A stretch of 64,000 nt of DNA, taken from the NCBI GenBank assembly GCA_036417435.1, contig CM070900.1:32899496-32963495 (forward strand), written 5' to 3'. Source of the stretch: Inia geoffrensis (Eukaryota > Chordata > Mammalia > Artiodactyla > Iniidae). Under the pieces are notes generated by a model, which was not told the origin of the DNA, did not search any database, and saw only the letters and a program-made list of their open reading frames with translations. A program made the position numbers and the translations under genes. This document shows, piece after piece, positions 21,618 to 34,299 of the stretch. Every line of letters starts with the position of its first letter. The stretch's first letter is position 1.

Positions 21618-24045
21618 TAAGAGTAGAACCCATTTCGTATTGGTCTTTGCAACTTCAACAACCAGGACACAGTAGTTAATGACTATCTCTGGAATTACTT
21701 TATAGAAAGATGATAAGGGTGCTGGGGGAGAAAAGGTAACAGGGATGGCCAGCCCCATGGATCTCTCATGACAGAAGGAAATACACACTCACGTATACCC
21801 ATATACCCACGCAGACAAACATAATATGACTTAGTTGCAAGTTAAATCCAACTCAAACTAACATTTACAAGAGAAATGTGTTGGTCATGCACCTGAATAT
21901 TGAAGTAGGTTACAGAATTGATGAAAAGCCCACAAAAATCTAGGACCTAGGGAAAAGAATGAGCAACTCCAAGCTTTTGGGACACATATTCTCTCTGTGT
22001 CCATCTTCCACTCATTCCAACACTGTTTCTCTTTGTATTTATGTATCCTCCAACTAAAATAGGTTAGTCAGAATGGCAGGAACCCTTGGAACAGTAGCCA
22101 AACAAGTACCCTTATTGGAATGCGTGAGCCTCCTTCTCCCAGGGTCTATGTACCAATATCATGTAAGGATTCTAGTGGTCTTTGCATGGTTCATGAGTCC
22201 ATGCTTAGGATCAATTCCTGCTGCCAGGGAGATGGATAATAGAACCAAGCCTGACCACAGTTCCAGCCATTCCAGTGTTCAGGAGCCTAGGTGCATTACC
22301 CAAAAAAAAGGAGACAGAAAGGCTTGATGAGCAGACCAGCAAAGAGCTACTACCATTCCCTCTAGTTGATTAAACATGGCCCAACTAAAAGACTGTCTGG
22401 ACACTTTACTCTTGGTGACACAGGAAGATAACATTTTATTGTTGTTGTGGGAAGAGCAGTGCCTCACTTCGTGTTTTGGCTTCAAGCATCTCTCTCCCAC
22501 TGCGAAGGAAGAAAGTTTCAAAAAGCAAAGCAAAGGGACACAGAGAATATATACTTAGCTTATTGAAGCAGAAATATGCTGAGCATGACCTAAAAATGCA
22601 AATATGTGAACCCTTTGAAACCCCTGGAAGCTAGGTAACAAGAGAAACACCTGTCTGATAGCTTAACCATGTCAAGTTATGTCTTTATTTCACCTGTCTT
22701 TTTTCTGGTAGAAACACAATTTGACCTCCAGACTACCCATAAAATTTGGACAAAAAATAAGCCAAGTTATACACAAGATTGTTACAATCAACATAAATCT
22801 AACATTACTTAATGCTTATCTTTTCCACTTTACCAGGAAAAAGTTTGGACGAAGCACTGGTATTTTGCTTTTCTCTACTGCTTACCTAGAATTTTCCAGC
22901 CATCAATGGAGCAGAGTTTAATTTTTTGGGGAGATAGAGAAAAATGAAGAATTAAATTGTAATTAGAAAAATTGCTTCAATTAGAATTGCACTTCAAGAT
23001 GCTTGAATGGATGGGCTAAATAAGTTCAGGCATCCATTAGTTTCCAAATTGAATTAAAATATATTGAGTGCTAATTCAGAAATCTAAAGGCAGCCAGCTG
23101 GAATAGAATGGGAATCATCTGGGTCTAAAAGGGTAGTGCAGACAACACAAAGCAAGGAAAGATGATGGCATTTTTGCCGACCTGAAAGAACAAAACGGAA
23201 ATCTTAAAAACTGCTAGTAATTTATTACAGCTCATTATACTAATATTATTGCTGTTTACTCCAAGCCTGCATTATGGCGGTGGGGGGGGTTCCCTTTTGA
23301 TTCTGCACAGCACAACAGCCCAGTCCTAACCCTCCTTTCTGCTCCTTCGCACAGCCTTTTTTCTCTGCCATTTGCTGTATGCAGCAGAGATGACCTGTGG
23401 TAATTGCTGAAGACATTTTCACCCACATTTTTTAGCAAATGTAATTTCCTTTTGATGCAGCCACATCCTCTCCCCACCCTGCTGTGACAACGAACTCCAA
23501 TAATCATGCGACTAACATTCAGATAGAGATCAAGTAATGCAGCCAGCTGTATCACAACTTTTGACTTTCAACTTTGTACTTACTTGGGTGCAGATATTAC
23601 CACATTTGAGGAAATGAAAAACATTTTTTCCTCTAATGAAAATAGCTTTTGGCCTGGGGTGAGGCTGGTGGAATTGTCCTGAGTTTAATTTTTTTTCTTC
23701 ATATAATTTGGCTGTAACAAAAGTCCTTTAAAAATAAAGTGAATCCTTTTCTGTAACACATTTTCAAAGCACCTCACGGTTAAAATACTCATTATTTATA
23801 GACTTGAAGAAATAGTCCTTACTTTTAAGTGTCCACCAAATACTGTGAATCTTTAAATTTTTTTTTTTTTTGAAGGAAGAGGAGATAAGAGAAAAGGAGG
23901 GAGAAAGAGAAAGGGTTGCATATCACATATATAACAAATATATTATATATAACAAAGGAATATATAACAAATTACTCCAAAACTTAGAGGCATAACCATT
24001 TGTCATGCTCATGGATTCTGTGGGTCAAAAATTCAGACAGGGTTT
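21618..24045. other. Unassigned stretch with old repeat traces
   Basis: About 21840-22310 resembles an ancient dispersed repeat (phrases around 'cattggaatgcgtgagcctcc'-like text and 'ctgaccacagttcc') whose family I cannot name. About 23245-23560 is non-repetitive and might be old single-copy DNA. Simple AT-rich sequence lies at 23922-23970. No gene is visible. Confidence 0.35.
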
Positions 24046-24268
24046 GGAACTAGCAGATGCAAACTATTATATATAGAATGGATAAACAACAAGATCCTAC
24101 TGTACAGCACAGGGAACTACATTCAATATCCTATAATAAACCATAATGGAAAGGAATATGAAAAGGAATTGTATATATATGTATAACTGAATCACTGTGC
24201 TGTACAGTGGAAATTAACACAACATTGTAAACCAACTACACTTCAATAAAATAAATTTTTTAAAAATT
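24046..24268 (+). mobile_element. L1 3' end fragment
   Basis: Cetartiodactyl L1 3' UTR: 'gcagatgcaaactattatat', then 'gataaaccataatggaaagg'-type sequence and the end 'caactacacttcaataaaat'. The surrounding sequence (about 23985-24045 and 24269-24660) may be one older repeat split by it, as similar phrases continue after the fragment. Confidence 0.85.
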
Positions 24269-24952
24269 GAGATAGGACACCACAGGGATGGCTTGTCTCC
24301 GCTCCCAGTCAGCTGAAGCCTCTTCTTGAAGACTTGAAAGCTGATGTCTGGAAGCATCTGAAAGCTCACTGACTCAGCGGTCTGGCAGTCAATGGTGGCT
24401 ATCAATTGGAGAACCTAGATGCAGCTAGTGTCAGTTGGAATACATACCCATGGCCTTTCTGCTTGGCCTGGGCTTCCTCACATAATGGCAGTATGAAACC
24501 AATATGATGTCTCCCAAAAGACCAAAACATGCTATGCCTTTGTATCACTTGCCCAGACACCCAGTAAACTGATGGACTAACATCTCCTTGGAGACCAGCC
24601 AAGAAACAAGAGTATATCACTTGAACCAAGGTCACTCCCCACATGATGTCATCTTGGGAAGGAAGAAGAAAGGCTGCTTAAGAAGAAAAATAGACTTGAT
24701 AAATTCCTGAACTTTGAACTGACTGAATATTTACCCAAAGAAGATTGTTTTACATCTAAAGAGTTTGAGTTCATTTTAAACATGAAGCTTAAATATTTTC
24801 TGTTGTCAGCAGAAATGCAAGTCCAAGAACAAGATGAGATCAGTTATAAAAATCATAAAGAAAGCCACTTTTATTTTGATATCTGGGTTGAAATACAGAC
24901 ATTCCTCCTAAACTAGGAATTTGTTTAAGTTTTCAATATGTTAAGAAGTTAG

Positions 24953-25300
24953 TTCGGGACTTCCCTGTTGGTGCACTGGTTAAGAATCCACCTGCCAATG
25001 CAGAGGACATGGGTTTGCTCCCTGGTCCAGAAAGATCCCACATGCCATGGAGCAGCTAAGCCCGTGCGCCACAACTACTGAGCCTGCGCTCTAGAGCCCG
25101 TGTGCCACAACTACTGAAGCCCACACGCCTAGAGCCCGTGCTCTGCAACAAGAAAAGCCACTGCCATGAGAAGCCTGCGTGCACTGCAATGAAGAGTAGC
25201 CCCCGCTCACCGCAACTAGAGAAAGCCCATGTGCAGCAATGAAGACCCAACGCAGCCAAACAAATAAATACATGAAGTTTCTTTAAAAAAAAAAAAAAAG
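24953..25300 (+). mobile_element. CHR SINE, long class
   Basis: Begins 'ttcgggacttccctgttggt'. The body carries the repeated 'gccacaactactga' motif of the longer CHR class, then 'cgctcaccgcaactagagaa' and 'gacccaacgcagcc' before a poly-A. The target 'aagaagttag' is duplicated exactly at 24943-24952 and 25301-25310. Confidence 0.93.
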
Positions 25301-25369
25301 AAGAAGTTAGCTCTTCCTTAGACCATAAGCTACTTGAGCTGATGAACTGTGATTCCTTTCATCTATTTA

Positions 25370-25500
25370 ATCAATTTTCAATGAATATCTACCATGAGCA
25401 AGGCATTCTAGTAGTAGGCACTCAAAATATAGAAATGAAGGGCACAGTCCCTTCCCTCAAGAAGCTCAGAGTCTATAATATAGAAAGAAAGCAAACAATT
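25370..25500 (-). repeat. Ancient L2/MIR-tail type fragment
   Basis: 'atgagcaaggcattctagta' and 'cccttccctcaagaagctca' resemble the reversed L2 tail and adjoining sequence. Divergence is high. Confidence 0.45.
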
Positions 25501-25619
25501 ATTTTAATAGGGGAGCTCCATTAGTCCATTCACACCAAAAGAAGATCCCGTACATGGTTTTAAAACTTCAGGAGAGAATGAAAGAATCATCAAAGTTGTT
25601 TGCGAATTAGGAAAATTTG

Positions 25620-25724
25620 TGCTAAATACACAAATGGTTTATTATTATCTGCTAAATGCTAAGTACACAAATGCTAAATTTGCTACATGCTAAATACACA
25701 AATGGTTTTATTATTATCTGCTTA
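25620..25724 (+). repeat. Local tandem duplication, 68-bp period
   Basis: The sequence 'tgctaaatacacaaatggtt' followed by 'attattatctgct' occurs at 25620-25654 and, with one extra T and one further changed end base, from 25688. The intervening sequence also carries a partial third echo ('atgctaagtacacaaatg'). Confidence 0.85.
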
Positions 25725-26279
25725 GCTCAGTCAGTTAGTGCAGACTAGCAATAAAGTCAGGCTAGTGATAGCTCTGCACATGACAAACTATGCCCGAAAG
25801 CCATAAGCTACATTTCTGTTTCCAATCAGTCATCATCTTGAAAATGCACGATTAGGACTGACTACCAAGGGTACATGGTTGAAAGGCACTCATTCTCTAA
25901 GAAAATACCTCAGTACTTAAGAGCTTCTGACTGTTGCTCTGTTCCATCAAGCTAGGGAGGTGGGAGAGATGTCAATTATGAACCACTTTGGAAAACTGGA
26001 AGTACCATATTTTACCAAATCTAAGACATCAGTTATAAGATGCTCCACTATTTTATTTACCACCAGGAAATACAAATGGTATCAAATAAATGATGACACT
26101 AAGCCAAGACATTCTCACATCCCAAATTCAGAGATGTAAAAAATATGAAAAAACTCTCAGCTTATAATCAATAAAATATCATATCATGAGAAGCCCTGAT
26201 AGATCTCCAGGGAGAAATAATGAGGCAAGTTCTTCAGACAACTTCACAACAGAAAGTCTTAAATAAGTAGAAATGACTT

Positions 26280-27020
26280 TCACTAGCTTTAGGATCCACA
26301 CTCCTTGTCATGACCTACATACAGCACAGTCTGGTTTGCAATTTCTACTCTGGCTCTTCTGGGCCACCCTACCCTTCACCTATTCTGCTCCAGCTTCCCT
26401 GGAAGAATGAGGTCTTCATGGCTCATTCTGGGCTTCTGTTGTACTTTGTTCCCTCCACCTAAAACTCTCTTTACCCAGGGCTTCACAAAGAGGTATGCTT
26501 CATCTCATTCAGGTTTGAGATCAATTATCACAGGCTTTGATCATCCCATCTAAATATCCCTCTCTCCTATAACAGTTCTTTATAGTCAGCTCTACCTTTC
26601 TACATGACACTCTACATCTGGTGCTTATCCTTCCTAAAATAATTATACATTTATTTGTTTTCTTGTTTATTTTCTATTTCCCCCCATGGATACAAGAACG
26701 TCATTAGGGCAGGGAAATTGTCTTTTCTCAGTGTTAAATGAATGCCTTGGGGCTTCCCTGGTGGCGCAGTGGTTGAGAGTCCGCCTGCCGATGCAGGGGA
26801 CGCGGGTTCGTGCCCCGGTCCGGGAAGATCCCGCATGCCGCGGAGCGGCTGGGCCCGTGAGCCGTGGCCGCTGAGCCTGCGAGTCCGGAGCCTGTGCTCC
26901 GCAACGGGAGACACCACAACAGTGAGAGGCCCGCGTACCGCAAAAAAAGGAAAAAAAAAAAAAGAAAAGAATGCCTGACATATAACAGACATGACATAAA
27001 TGTATGTGAATAACTGACAG
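26280..27020 (+). repeat. L2 LINE 3' region, interrupted by a CHR SINE
   Basis: Characteristic L2 phrases in order: 'tccacactccttgtcatgac', 'ctattctgctccagcttccc', 'tatttgttttcttgtttatt' and 'aagaacgtcattagggcagg'. After the SINE at 26750-26968 the tail continues with 'acatgacataaatgtatgtg'. Confidence 0.75.
26750..26968 (+). mobile_element. CHR SINE, GC-rich class
   Basis: Near-consensus copy with many CpGs kept: 'gggcttccctggtggcgcag', B-box-like 'gggttcgtgccccgg', ending 'gaggcccgcgtaccgc' and an A-rich tail. The target 'gaatgcct' is duplicated at 26740-26747 and 26969-26976. CpG retention suggests a young insertion. Confidence 0.95.
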
Positions 27021-30000
27021 AGTCATCTAAAAGTAGACAAAGAGCTAAAATGTTTAACCCAATCCTGAGGCTCTGATTAGCATAAATAGAGAAAGAATTT
27101 TAAATATGAAACTGGGTGATGCTATTTGAGTTACCCTCCAACAAAGCCCCTAGAATTTATTCTCAATATTTTCAAGATTAGAGACAATTAGAAATTGAAA
27201 AAGCAAATCTAGAGTTGCAACGTAAGGAGTACCTATTGAGCCAAATTAAAAACTGTTAATACCTGTGTATTGAGTTTTCTTCTCATCCCCACCAAGGGAC
27301 TCGATACCATTGGCTTTGGGAATAACCAAGTCATCACAGATAAAGATAAGAGAGATGACCACAAAATGATAACTTTTATTACCGTGGAATGACAAGGATC
27401 ATTTGAGGATCAGGGAAAAAATATAAACAGGCAACAAGGTGCCCCTAAAAGGTGCCAGGACCATCCTGAGAGCAATAATTTCCTAAGTGTTCACAGGTAC
27501 CAGTTAAGTTGTCAGAGAATGACTTGGGTGGGCTAACTCCATTCATTTCCCACCATTTTCTAACTTTCCATAAGTCACCTAATTGGTTTCAGATATTAAG
27601 CAGTTTTTAAAAAGGGCACAAAAAGGAAAAACAAAAAAAACAGAACTCATCGGTGTGTTAGAACAAAGGAGAAAAAAAAAAAGTAATATCACTAATCTCC
27701 AAGCCCCCTTCACCAACTCTTCCATCCCTGGTTTCAAGAATTGGGCATGTCATGTTTTGGGATGAATGTAGCTTACAGTGAGCCTCATGTTATGATTCTT
27801 CTAGAAACATCTTCCCATCCCTGGAGGAGCTAAAGAACTTGAGTAGAGTCTTGGGGCTTTCTTTTTTAATGTATTTGATATAATAAAAATTTCAAAAACT
27901 CTAGTCTGTATCTAGAGTTCAGAGAGTTTAAAGCGCCTCTCACAACTTCTTCAACCTGAGCGGAACAAGCTTCTGCCTGGTGCCTCTCCTCCAAAGATCA
28001 TATACCAGAAAGAAGGGTAGGGAAAATTCCTCTGGGGTTATTTCATCCTAAGACCCAGAAGAAAAGACAGAGGCTTTCTTATAAGTTTTCTTAAACAGAG
28101 ATTTAGGAATAAAAGTTTAATACATGACAGCATTTCTCTGATAGCATACTGTTGATTGGCACAAAGTTATTTTCAAATTCATTGGACTATCTGCAAAGTC
28201 ACCATCAAGAGCCCTGGATTTGAAGTATGACTAATTTGTGTTCTTATACCAGGAGAAAAAAAACTATAAAAAAGAGTTCTCATAAAACTGGGCACGGGGG
28301 TGTGGGAGGTGGGTGGGCAATGTGGGCTTAAACCATCTGGCTTCAGGGTGAAGCACAGCTTGCGGGGAGTTGGAAGGTATACCCAGTCACTGCCCGGCTT
28401 ATCTCCATCCCAGAGTCCTGTTTCTCCCTAAAGGAGAAGGGGAACTAGTGCTTTGTAGATGGGTCTCTCATAATCTCTTAATTGCAATTATTCAGACACA
28501 AAGAGAAATTCAAGTAACAGCAACCACAATAATTGGCACGCTTTCCATTTTGAACACAAAGACATGTTCCCAGGACCACAGAGGTGGTAAATAGCAAAGC
28601 TCAAAGCCAGTACGTCTCTGTGGTCTTCTCCCTGAGCTTTCACGTCAAGGGGAGACACATGAGAGTAAAAAGGTCAAGGGCAGGGGACAAGGAGGTGGAC
28701 ACAACTGGCCTGTGACATTACAGACCATGGTTAACAACTCAGAGCTCTACTGGGGGATGGAAGGATTAAGAAAGAGGGGTTTCAATGATTCAACCAGATT
28801 CTAAGTGTTTCAACCACTTCTAAATCTTCAATTCAGACTGTACTCCAGCGTGTTTGCTCAAGAGCCTTCAGATGTGTCTTAGAGAAGGGACAGGAATGAA
28901 TCTTAACTACCACCCCCAAACTTTTTTTTAATTGTTGGAAAGTGATATTATTATTACTATTAAAAATTAACACTATACAGAAAAATGAGGAGGATTACAC
29001 ATCAAAAAATAAAGATTAGGTTTGTGGGGGGAAACGGAGAGTTATTATTACAGGCATCTTTTATTTTCCACATTATGTATCTTTCTAATGTTTGACTTCT
29101 TGACATTGAGCATATATTACTTTTATATTTGGGGAAAACAAGGTGGTTTGAATTTTTTAATCACTGCAAGAAAATGAAACATCACAAAAAAACATTTACA
29201 ATGCAAGAATCATTAAAGAAAAGTAAAAGATTTTGAAAGTTTAAAAACAGAAGACACTCGAGCCAAGGAAAAAGAACTGGTGTTTTAATTACCAGTCCTC
29301 GCGTCTTTCAGTTTCAGAAAAATAGATAAGGTGCAGTGAGAAGGGAGGAAAGAAGCCACTTTCTTATTACTTGGAGGAAGAGGATTCAAAAAGAACAAAG
29401 AAGCTCACTGACAGGTCTAACCACAGACAGAAGAAGGGGGAGAAAAAAAGGAGAATTTGGAATCATAAGCATTTGTTTTATCTGTCACATTTCCTTCTTC
29501 ACGGAGGCACAATGAATTTGCAAGCCAGCTACTAAAAAAGAGTGGCCAAGTAAAATAGAAGGAGGGAATGGGAACCAGCTATTCCCCCGAGGAACTCAGT
29601 CAATTAAATGTAGCCTGGAAGGGATCTAATCTAATATCAAAGAGGCTGTCAGGGGATCAGTTCCCCAGAGTGTAGGGTTAATGATGTAGAGCAGGGCAGC
29701 CTGGCCAGGAGCAGAGGAAAAGAAACCTCACCAAGATCAGGTGTAACTAGAAAAGACCAAAATAAAATAAAATAAGCATTTCCAAGAGTAATGGAGGACC
29801 CTGGGCAAAACCTTCTGCAGACATGTCACAATATCTTCTGCTTGCAGCAATCCTCAAGGGGTTGGGTTCTCCAAGATTTAGCATGTTTCACTGTAAATCG
29901 AAGTTTTTTGCCTAAAATCATAATCAGCATTGAAGAATGACCTCCCTTGATATCATTCACAAGTCCTGGAGTATTAATCTAGTAGACCCCAAAGTAAGCC

Positions 30001-31189
30001 CCTCTTCTACCCAGGGTTCAACTGGAAGCATCATATGAATCCTGAAGTTTTTATTAAAAAGAGCTCTGAAATGAAGGTTACTGGTAAAATTGTACCTAGA
30101 AATCTGAGTGTAAGTTACTTACCTACCAGCCTATGTCCACTTTGGTGAATATCAGTGACCAACACAAATGGAGACAAGGTGAACTACTAAATGCTAGGCC
30201 TTCGCTAGCTGTGGTCAACTGAGCCCTCTTTCTAAAGGGCTGTGACTCTGTGAAAAGATTCTCCCACTATTTCCGAGGCCAAGTGTGAGAGACAAAGTAA
30301 GAAAGAAACACAACCTGTTCAAATAAACAGGCAGACAGACTGCAGCCCATGTTCAGTATTTAATCTTTTAAAGTTACTAAAGTTCATAAGCAACTTGTCT
30401 TTTTGGTTTCATAAATTTCATTTCCAACAACATTGTGGACCAGATATCTTGAAAGTTCATTGCACCTGAAGGACAATTCTATTCCCTTTCTCGCCTCATC
30501 CTTCCTGATCACGATCCAGGAGTTATCCTGATAATTAGTATTTCTTCTAGCTGTGTACACTGAGGGAAAAAAAAAAAAGAAAAAAAAGCCCCACGACGTG
30601 CTTTAAGCCTTTGACAGATGCTATGCTTCTCATTTTACTCAATTCTTTTATTTAACTATTTTATTAAACTATTTGGTGATATAAGTTTTCATAATCAGTA
30701 AATGTTAAGTCAGATAACAAAAAGGCAATATGAGAGACAGAGAGAGGCCTTTGTTAACCTTTGCTGGAATTACTCTCTTTGATGGAAATCAACAAACAAC
30801 TCGATAGAGCTGTAACAGGTCTTTTGGAGAGAGAGTAAAAAATAGTGTACTCCTCAAAGCAGTCATGGAAGCCTCACCATTATTTAGAACTTAATGGCTC
30901 TGAAAATAGTAGTGAGAAAGGAATCAACTACTTTTCCCTTTTGGAAAGAAGTGTTAACTCTTCCAGGATGCCATTTAGAGACCCAAGCGAGCCAGTTTAC
31001 CCAATGGTGCATAAGTGGCCTCTAAAAATTAATGGACCTTTCAGAGGTTGCTATTTATTACCTGATGCTGAGGTCTATGGCTAGGCATTGTTGAGGAGGA
31101 AAAAGAAAAAAAAAAAAGGTGGGAACACACAGATGCTCAAGTTTTGCAATAGCCTGCTATCTAATCCTGAGAGTACAAATGGCTTTTGT
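27021..31189. other. Unassigned non-coding stretch
   Basis: The longest stretch without a confidently recognised repeat. A weak L1M 3'-end-like phrase lies near 29040-29150 ('gaaaacaaggtggtttgaat' context). Simple A-rich runs occur at about 27660-27680 and 30570-30590. The largest open frame is 79 codons (30845-31084) with no family resemblance. Confidence 0.4.
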
Positions 31190-31350
31190 AGATGACATTT
31201 ATTTAGCACTTAATAAATGCCACACATCAGGTTCATCCCCTTACACACATTAGCATACTTAACCTTCACAACAACACTGTGAAGAAGGTACTGCTATTAC
31301 CTTTGCTTTACAGAAGGAAACTGAGCCTTACAAAGATTTTTAAAAAGTGA
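31190..31350 (-). repeat. MIR SINE remnant, reverse strand
   Basis: 'agcacttaataaatgccaca', 'aaccttcacaacaacactgt' and 'tttacagaaggaaactgagc' are the reversed MIR order. Confidence 0.8.
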
Positions 31351-32067
31351 TCCAACAAATACCCACACAGGAAAATTTATGGACACAAAAAAAGAAAAAT
31401 TACTTAACGGGAACACTAAGCATTTCTGTTTCTGGACAACGGTTCAGAGGCCAAAAAGCCACTATGCCTCTCAAGATAGTAAATGGCAAGTCAAAAATGC
31501 ATATTAGCACACCGTCTCAGGAACACCGTGAATTCCAACCACAGAATTCAGAGTAAACCACAAATAGCAATGCAGAATTTAACACCAAGGGAAAAACCAC
31601 AAGCAATTAACATTAATAATCGCACATGGACATTATAAAACCATATTTATGAATCTCAGATTCACAGACCCTCTGGATGCCGACCCTAGAAGTTTTTTGT
31701 GATGGCAATAGAGCAGGATCTGATTAATGCGAAACTAAGCTGTCATATCCATGCCCTTTTATTTGACAATCCATCATGTAAATTCAACTAAAACACAGAA
31801 ATTTGTCAACGTTCATGGTGTTTGGCTTGGAACTTCTCTACAGACCCAACACTCATAAGATCTGTTTGAAGTTTCTCATCACTATCAAGCTCCCAGATTC
31901 TTAATGGAGGTAGTAAAAGAGCAGGACAGTCATTATACCTGATCCATTACATTTTCACATTCATCTACAAAGAAAGGTTCCTTGAACCAGTCATGGACTA
32001 TCTTTGCCTAGGCTATAGTGCCTCCACAAGAGAGATCATTTTTCAGCAATTGACTTAAAAATAACGG
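31351..32067. other. Unassigned non-coding stretch
   Basis: No gene or repeat is recognised here. Confidence 0.4.
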
Positions 32068-32185
32068 AATGAAATATACACATACACACACATATGCATG
32101 TATATATGCATACATATCTACTTGCATGTGCATACATATATATAAACATATACATGTATACTGCTGTTAAAAAAAAAAAAAAAAA
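32068..32185. repeat. TA/CA-type microsatellite and poly-A
   Basis: Alternating purine-pyrimidine sequence ('acatacacacacatatgcat', 'catacatatatataaacata') at 32070-32160, followed by a poly-A at about 32168-32184. Confidence 0.9.
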
Positions 32186-32679
32186 GACGAGTCTTTGCCT
32201 AATAACAATTTCAAGTGTTTATATGAGCAACAAGCCAAATTCTACAGGAATTTACTGAGGGTCAGCAGTAAACAATCTGATCCTCATCTTACTTCTCCAG
32301 TATGGAGACCTACTGACCATCTAGACAGATAAAGAGACTGCCACAGGAGCACAGGCTGCAAAACTTGGCTTGCTTTGGAAGGCTGTGAAAGGACATTACC
32401 AAATTTTTTTAAATGGCCTGTATAAGGTAATAGGTTCATCTAAATTCCAAAATGCTAGAGCAAAAACACTCTTGAAATGTAAATGGGTTAAGTACATGAC
32501 AAAATCATTACTTCATACAGAATGCAACAATCTTAGAAAAATAGTTACCTTCTCCCCACCCCCCTCCCAAGAAAAGGACCTAAAGAGACATGACAACTAA
32601 ATGTCATGTGGTGTCCTAGATGGGATAGTGGAATAGAAAAACAAAAGGCATTAGGTAAAAAGTAAAAAAATCTAAATAA

Positions 32680-32870
32680 AGTATGGACTTAGTTAATAGC
32701 AATACATCAATAGTGGTTCATTAGTTGTGGCAAATTCACCACACCTGTGTAACATGTTAATAACAGCAGAATCTCGGTGTGAGGTAGAACTCTCCCTGCT
32801 CTCTTTTCAACTTTCCTGTAAATCTAAAACTATTCTAAGATTTAAAATTTATTTTTAAAAACCTAGTAGG
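32680..32870 (+). repeat. L1M-type LINE 3' end
   Basis: 'ggacttagttaatagcaata', 'aatagtggttcattagttgt' and 'gtaaatctaaaactattcta' match the 3' end of older L1 (L1M). It is diverged and has an A-rich end. Confidence 0.75.
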
Positions 32871-32954
32871 CATGACATTTTTTGGCAACCACGAACCTAT
32901 AATCTCTACATCTGTCCAAAGGGGAGGAAAATAAAGCTTATTTTGTTTACTTCC

Positions 32955-33125
32955 CCAGGCTCACCTCGAACAACTTTCTCCTCTCTAGCATGGTGCACCT
33001 CTCTCCGATCTTCAAGGATGACATTCTGTAAGATTCTGCACGTGCTGTTCCACTGCCAGAAAAACTCTCCCTGCTTTTCCCTTTCTTTGCTGACACTTTC
33101 TTTTCTGTCTGAAATAATCCAAAAG
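32955..33125 (+). repeat. Possible L2 LINE fragment
   Basis: Contains 'ctgcacgtgctgttccactg' in a C/T-rich context resembling L2 3' sequence. Weak support. Confidence 0.35.
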
Positions 33126-33830
33126 ACCTATTGCAAATGCTTAGCCACACATATACAAAAGCCATCCTGAAAGGGCAAAGTGGCATATCCAATCTTTCTT
33201 TGACCTTGATAGGAACCGGCAGAAAAAATAGCCCTGAGTCATAAGGCAAATAGAGTGTGGGAAATTCAACAAGAGATACAGAAGAGGCTCTAGTGTTAGG
33301 AAATGTTAACTTTCTATTCCCGTCTCATTTTCACTTTTGATGCCCATCAGGCTTTCCCTGCTACCTGGAGCCCAAAGCTGCCCAGCTCCTTTGTGCCAGC
33401 CTTGCGACCAGAAAAGCAATGGAAACAGCCACTAAGAGGCCAGGAGCCATCTGAGGTGCAAGCTTCTGGTCTGCAGAAACTCTGAAACTGATTCCAACAA
33501 CTACGAGTAAGGATTGCTGTTAGTAGCAAGCACGGCAGATCTGTACACTCTTTTCTTGTTTAAGTGCCTGGAAGGCACACAATACTTTTGATTTCCACAA
33601 ATCCATAGAGGAAATATAATCCAACTTCTCCAAAGGGATAAGAACAGAAAAAAATAAAAATAAATAAAATTTAAACGGGGACTGTTTACAAAAGCCAAGG
33701 TGAGGGGTGGGCTGGGAGGCAGGCAGGCATAATTTTACACGGCTTCTCCCCCTTTTAAGACCTAGAATAAGTGTCAGGTTGAAGATTTTGTCCGTTCCCT
33801 GTCTTCTTGGTGGCACTCATTCCACTTGTA

Positions 33831-34035
33831 TTTTTTCTTTTGGCGGTACGCGGGCCTCTCACCGTTGTGGCCTCTCCCATTGCGGAGCACAGGCTCCGGA
33901 CGCACAGGCTCAGAGGCCATGGCTCACGGGCCCAGCCGCTCCACGGCATGTGGGATCTTCCCAGACCGGGGCACAAACCCGTGTCCCCTGCATCGGCAGG
34001 CGGACTCTCAACCACTGCGCCACCAGGGAAGGCCA
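33831..34035 (-). mobile_element. CHR SINE, GC-rich class, reverse strand
   Basis: Reverse-strand copy: on the plus strand it starts with a T-rich tail and 'ggcggtacgcgggcctctca' and ends 'gcgccaccagggaaggcc'. The 8-bp 'cacttgta' at 33823-33830 and 34036-34043 is the target duplication. Long open frames over this copy on both strands are SINE artefacts. Confidence 0.94.
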
Positions 34036-34299
34036 CACTTGTAATCGTTAATATCTCTGTGTTCCCTGCTGTCATACTGCAGGGATCATTCCATTCTGTT
34101 AAATCCTCAGGACCTACCTGAGTGCTGTTACATAGTAAATGCTCAGTAAACAAACCTCTCTATGCCTCTTATCTAGTTTTTTAACTGTTTTAACGCGACT
34201 AAGTGCGTATTTTTTTTATCTCTACTTCCTGGTCTTAATAAAATACTTAAAATCAATTTGCCTTCAGGGGCTCAGCTATCTTATTGAGTAAAAAAAACT

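Noticed and set aside
30845..31084. 79-codon open frame in repeat-free sequence
   Set aside because: No homology I recognise, no splice context or start-site support. It is within chance length.
33707..34153. Open frames of 72-132 codons on both strands
   Set aside because: They run through the GC-rich CHR SINE at 33831-34035. CpG-rich SINE sequence leaves long frames by chance, and the same frames recur at 2958, 9363, 15084, 26750, 39673, 53651 and 61265.
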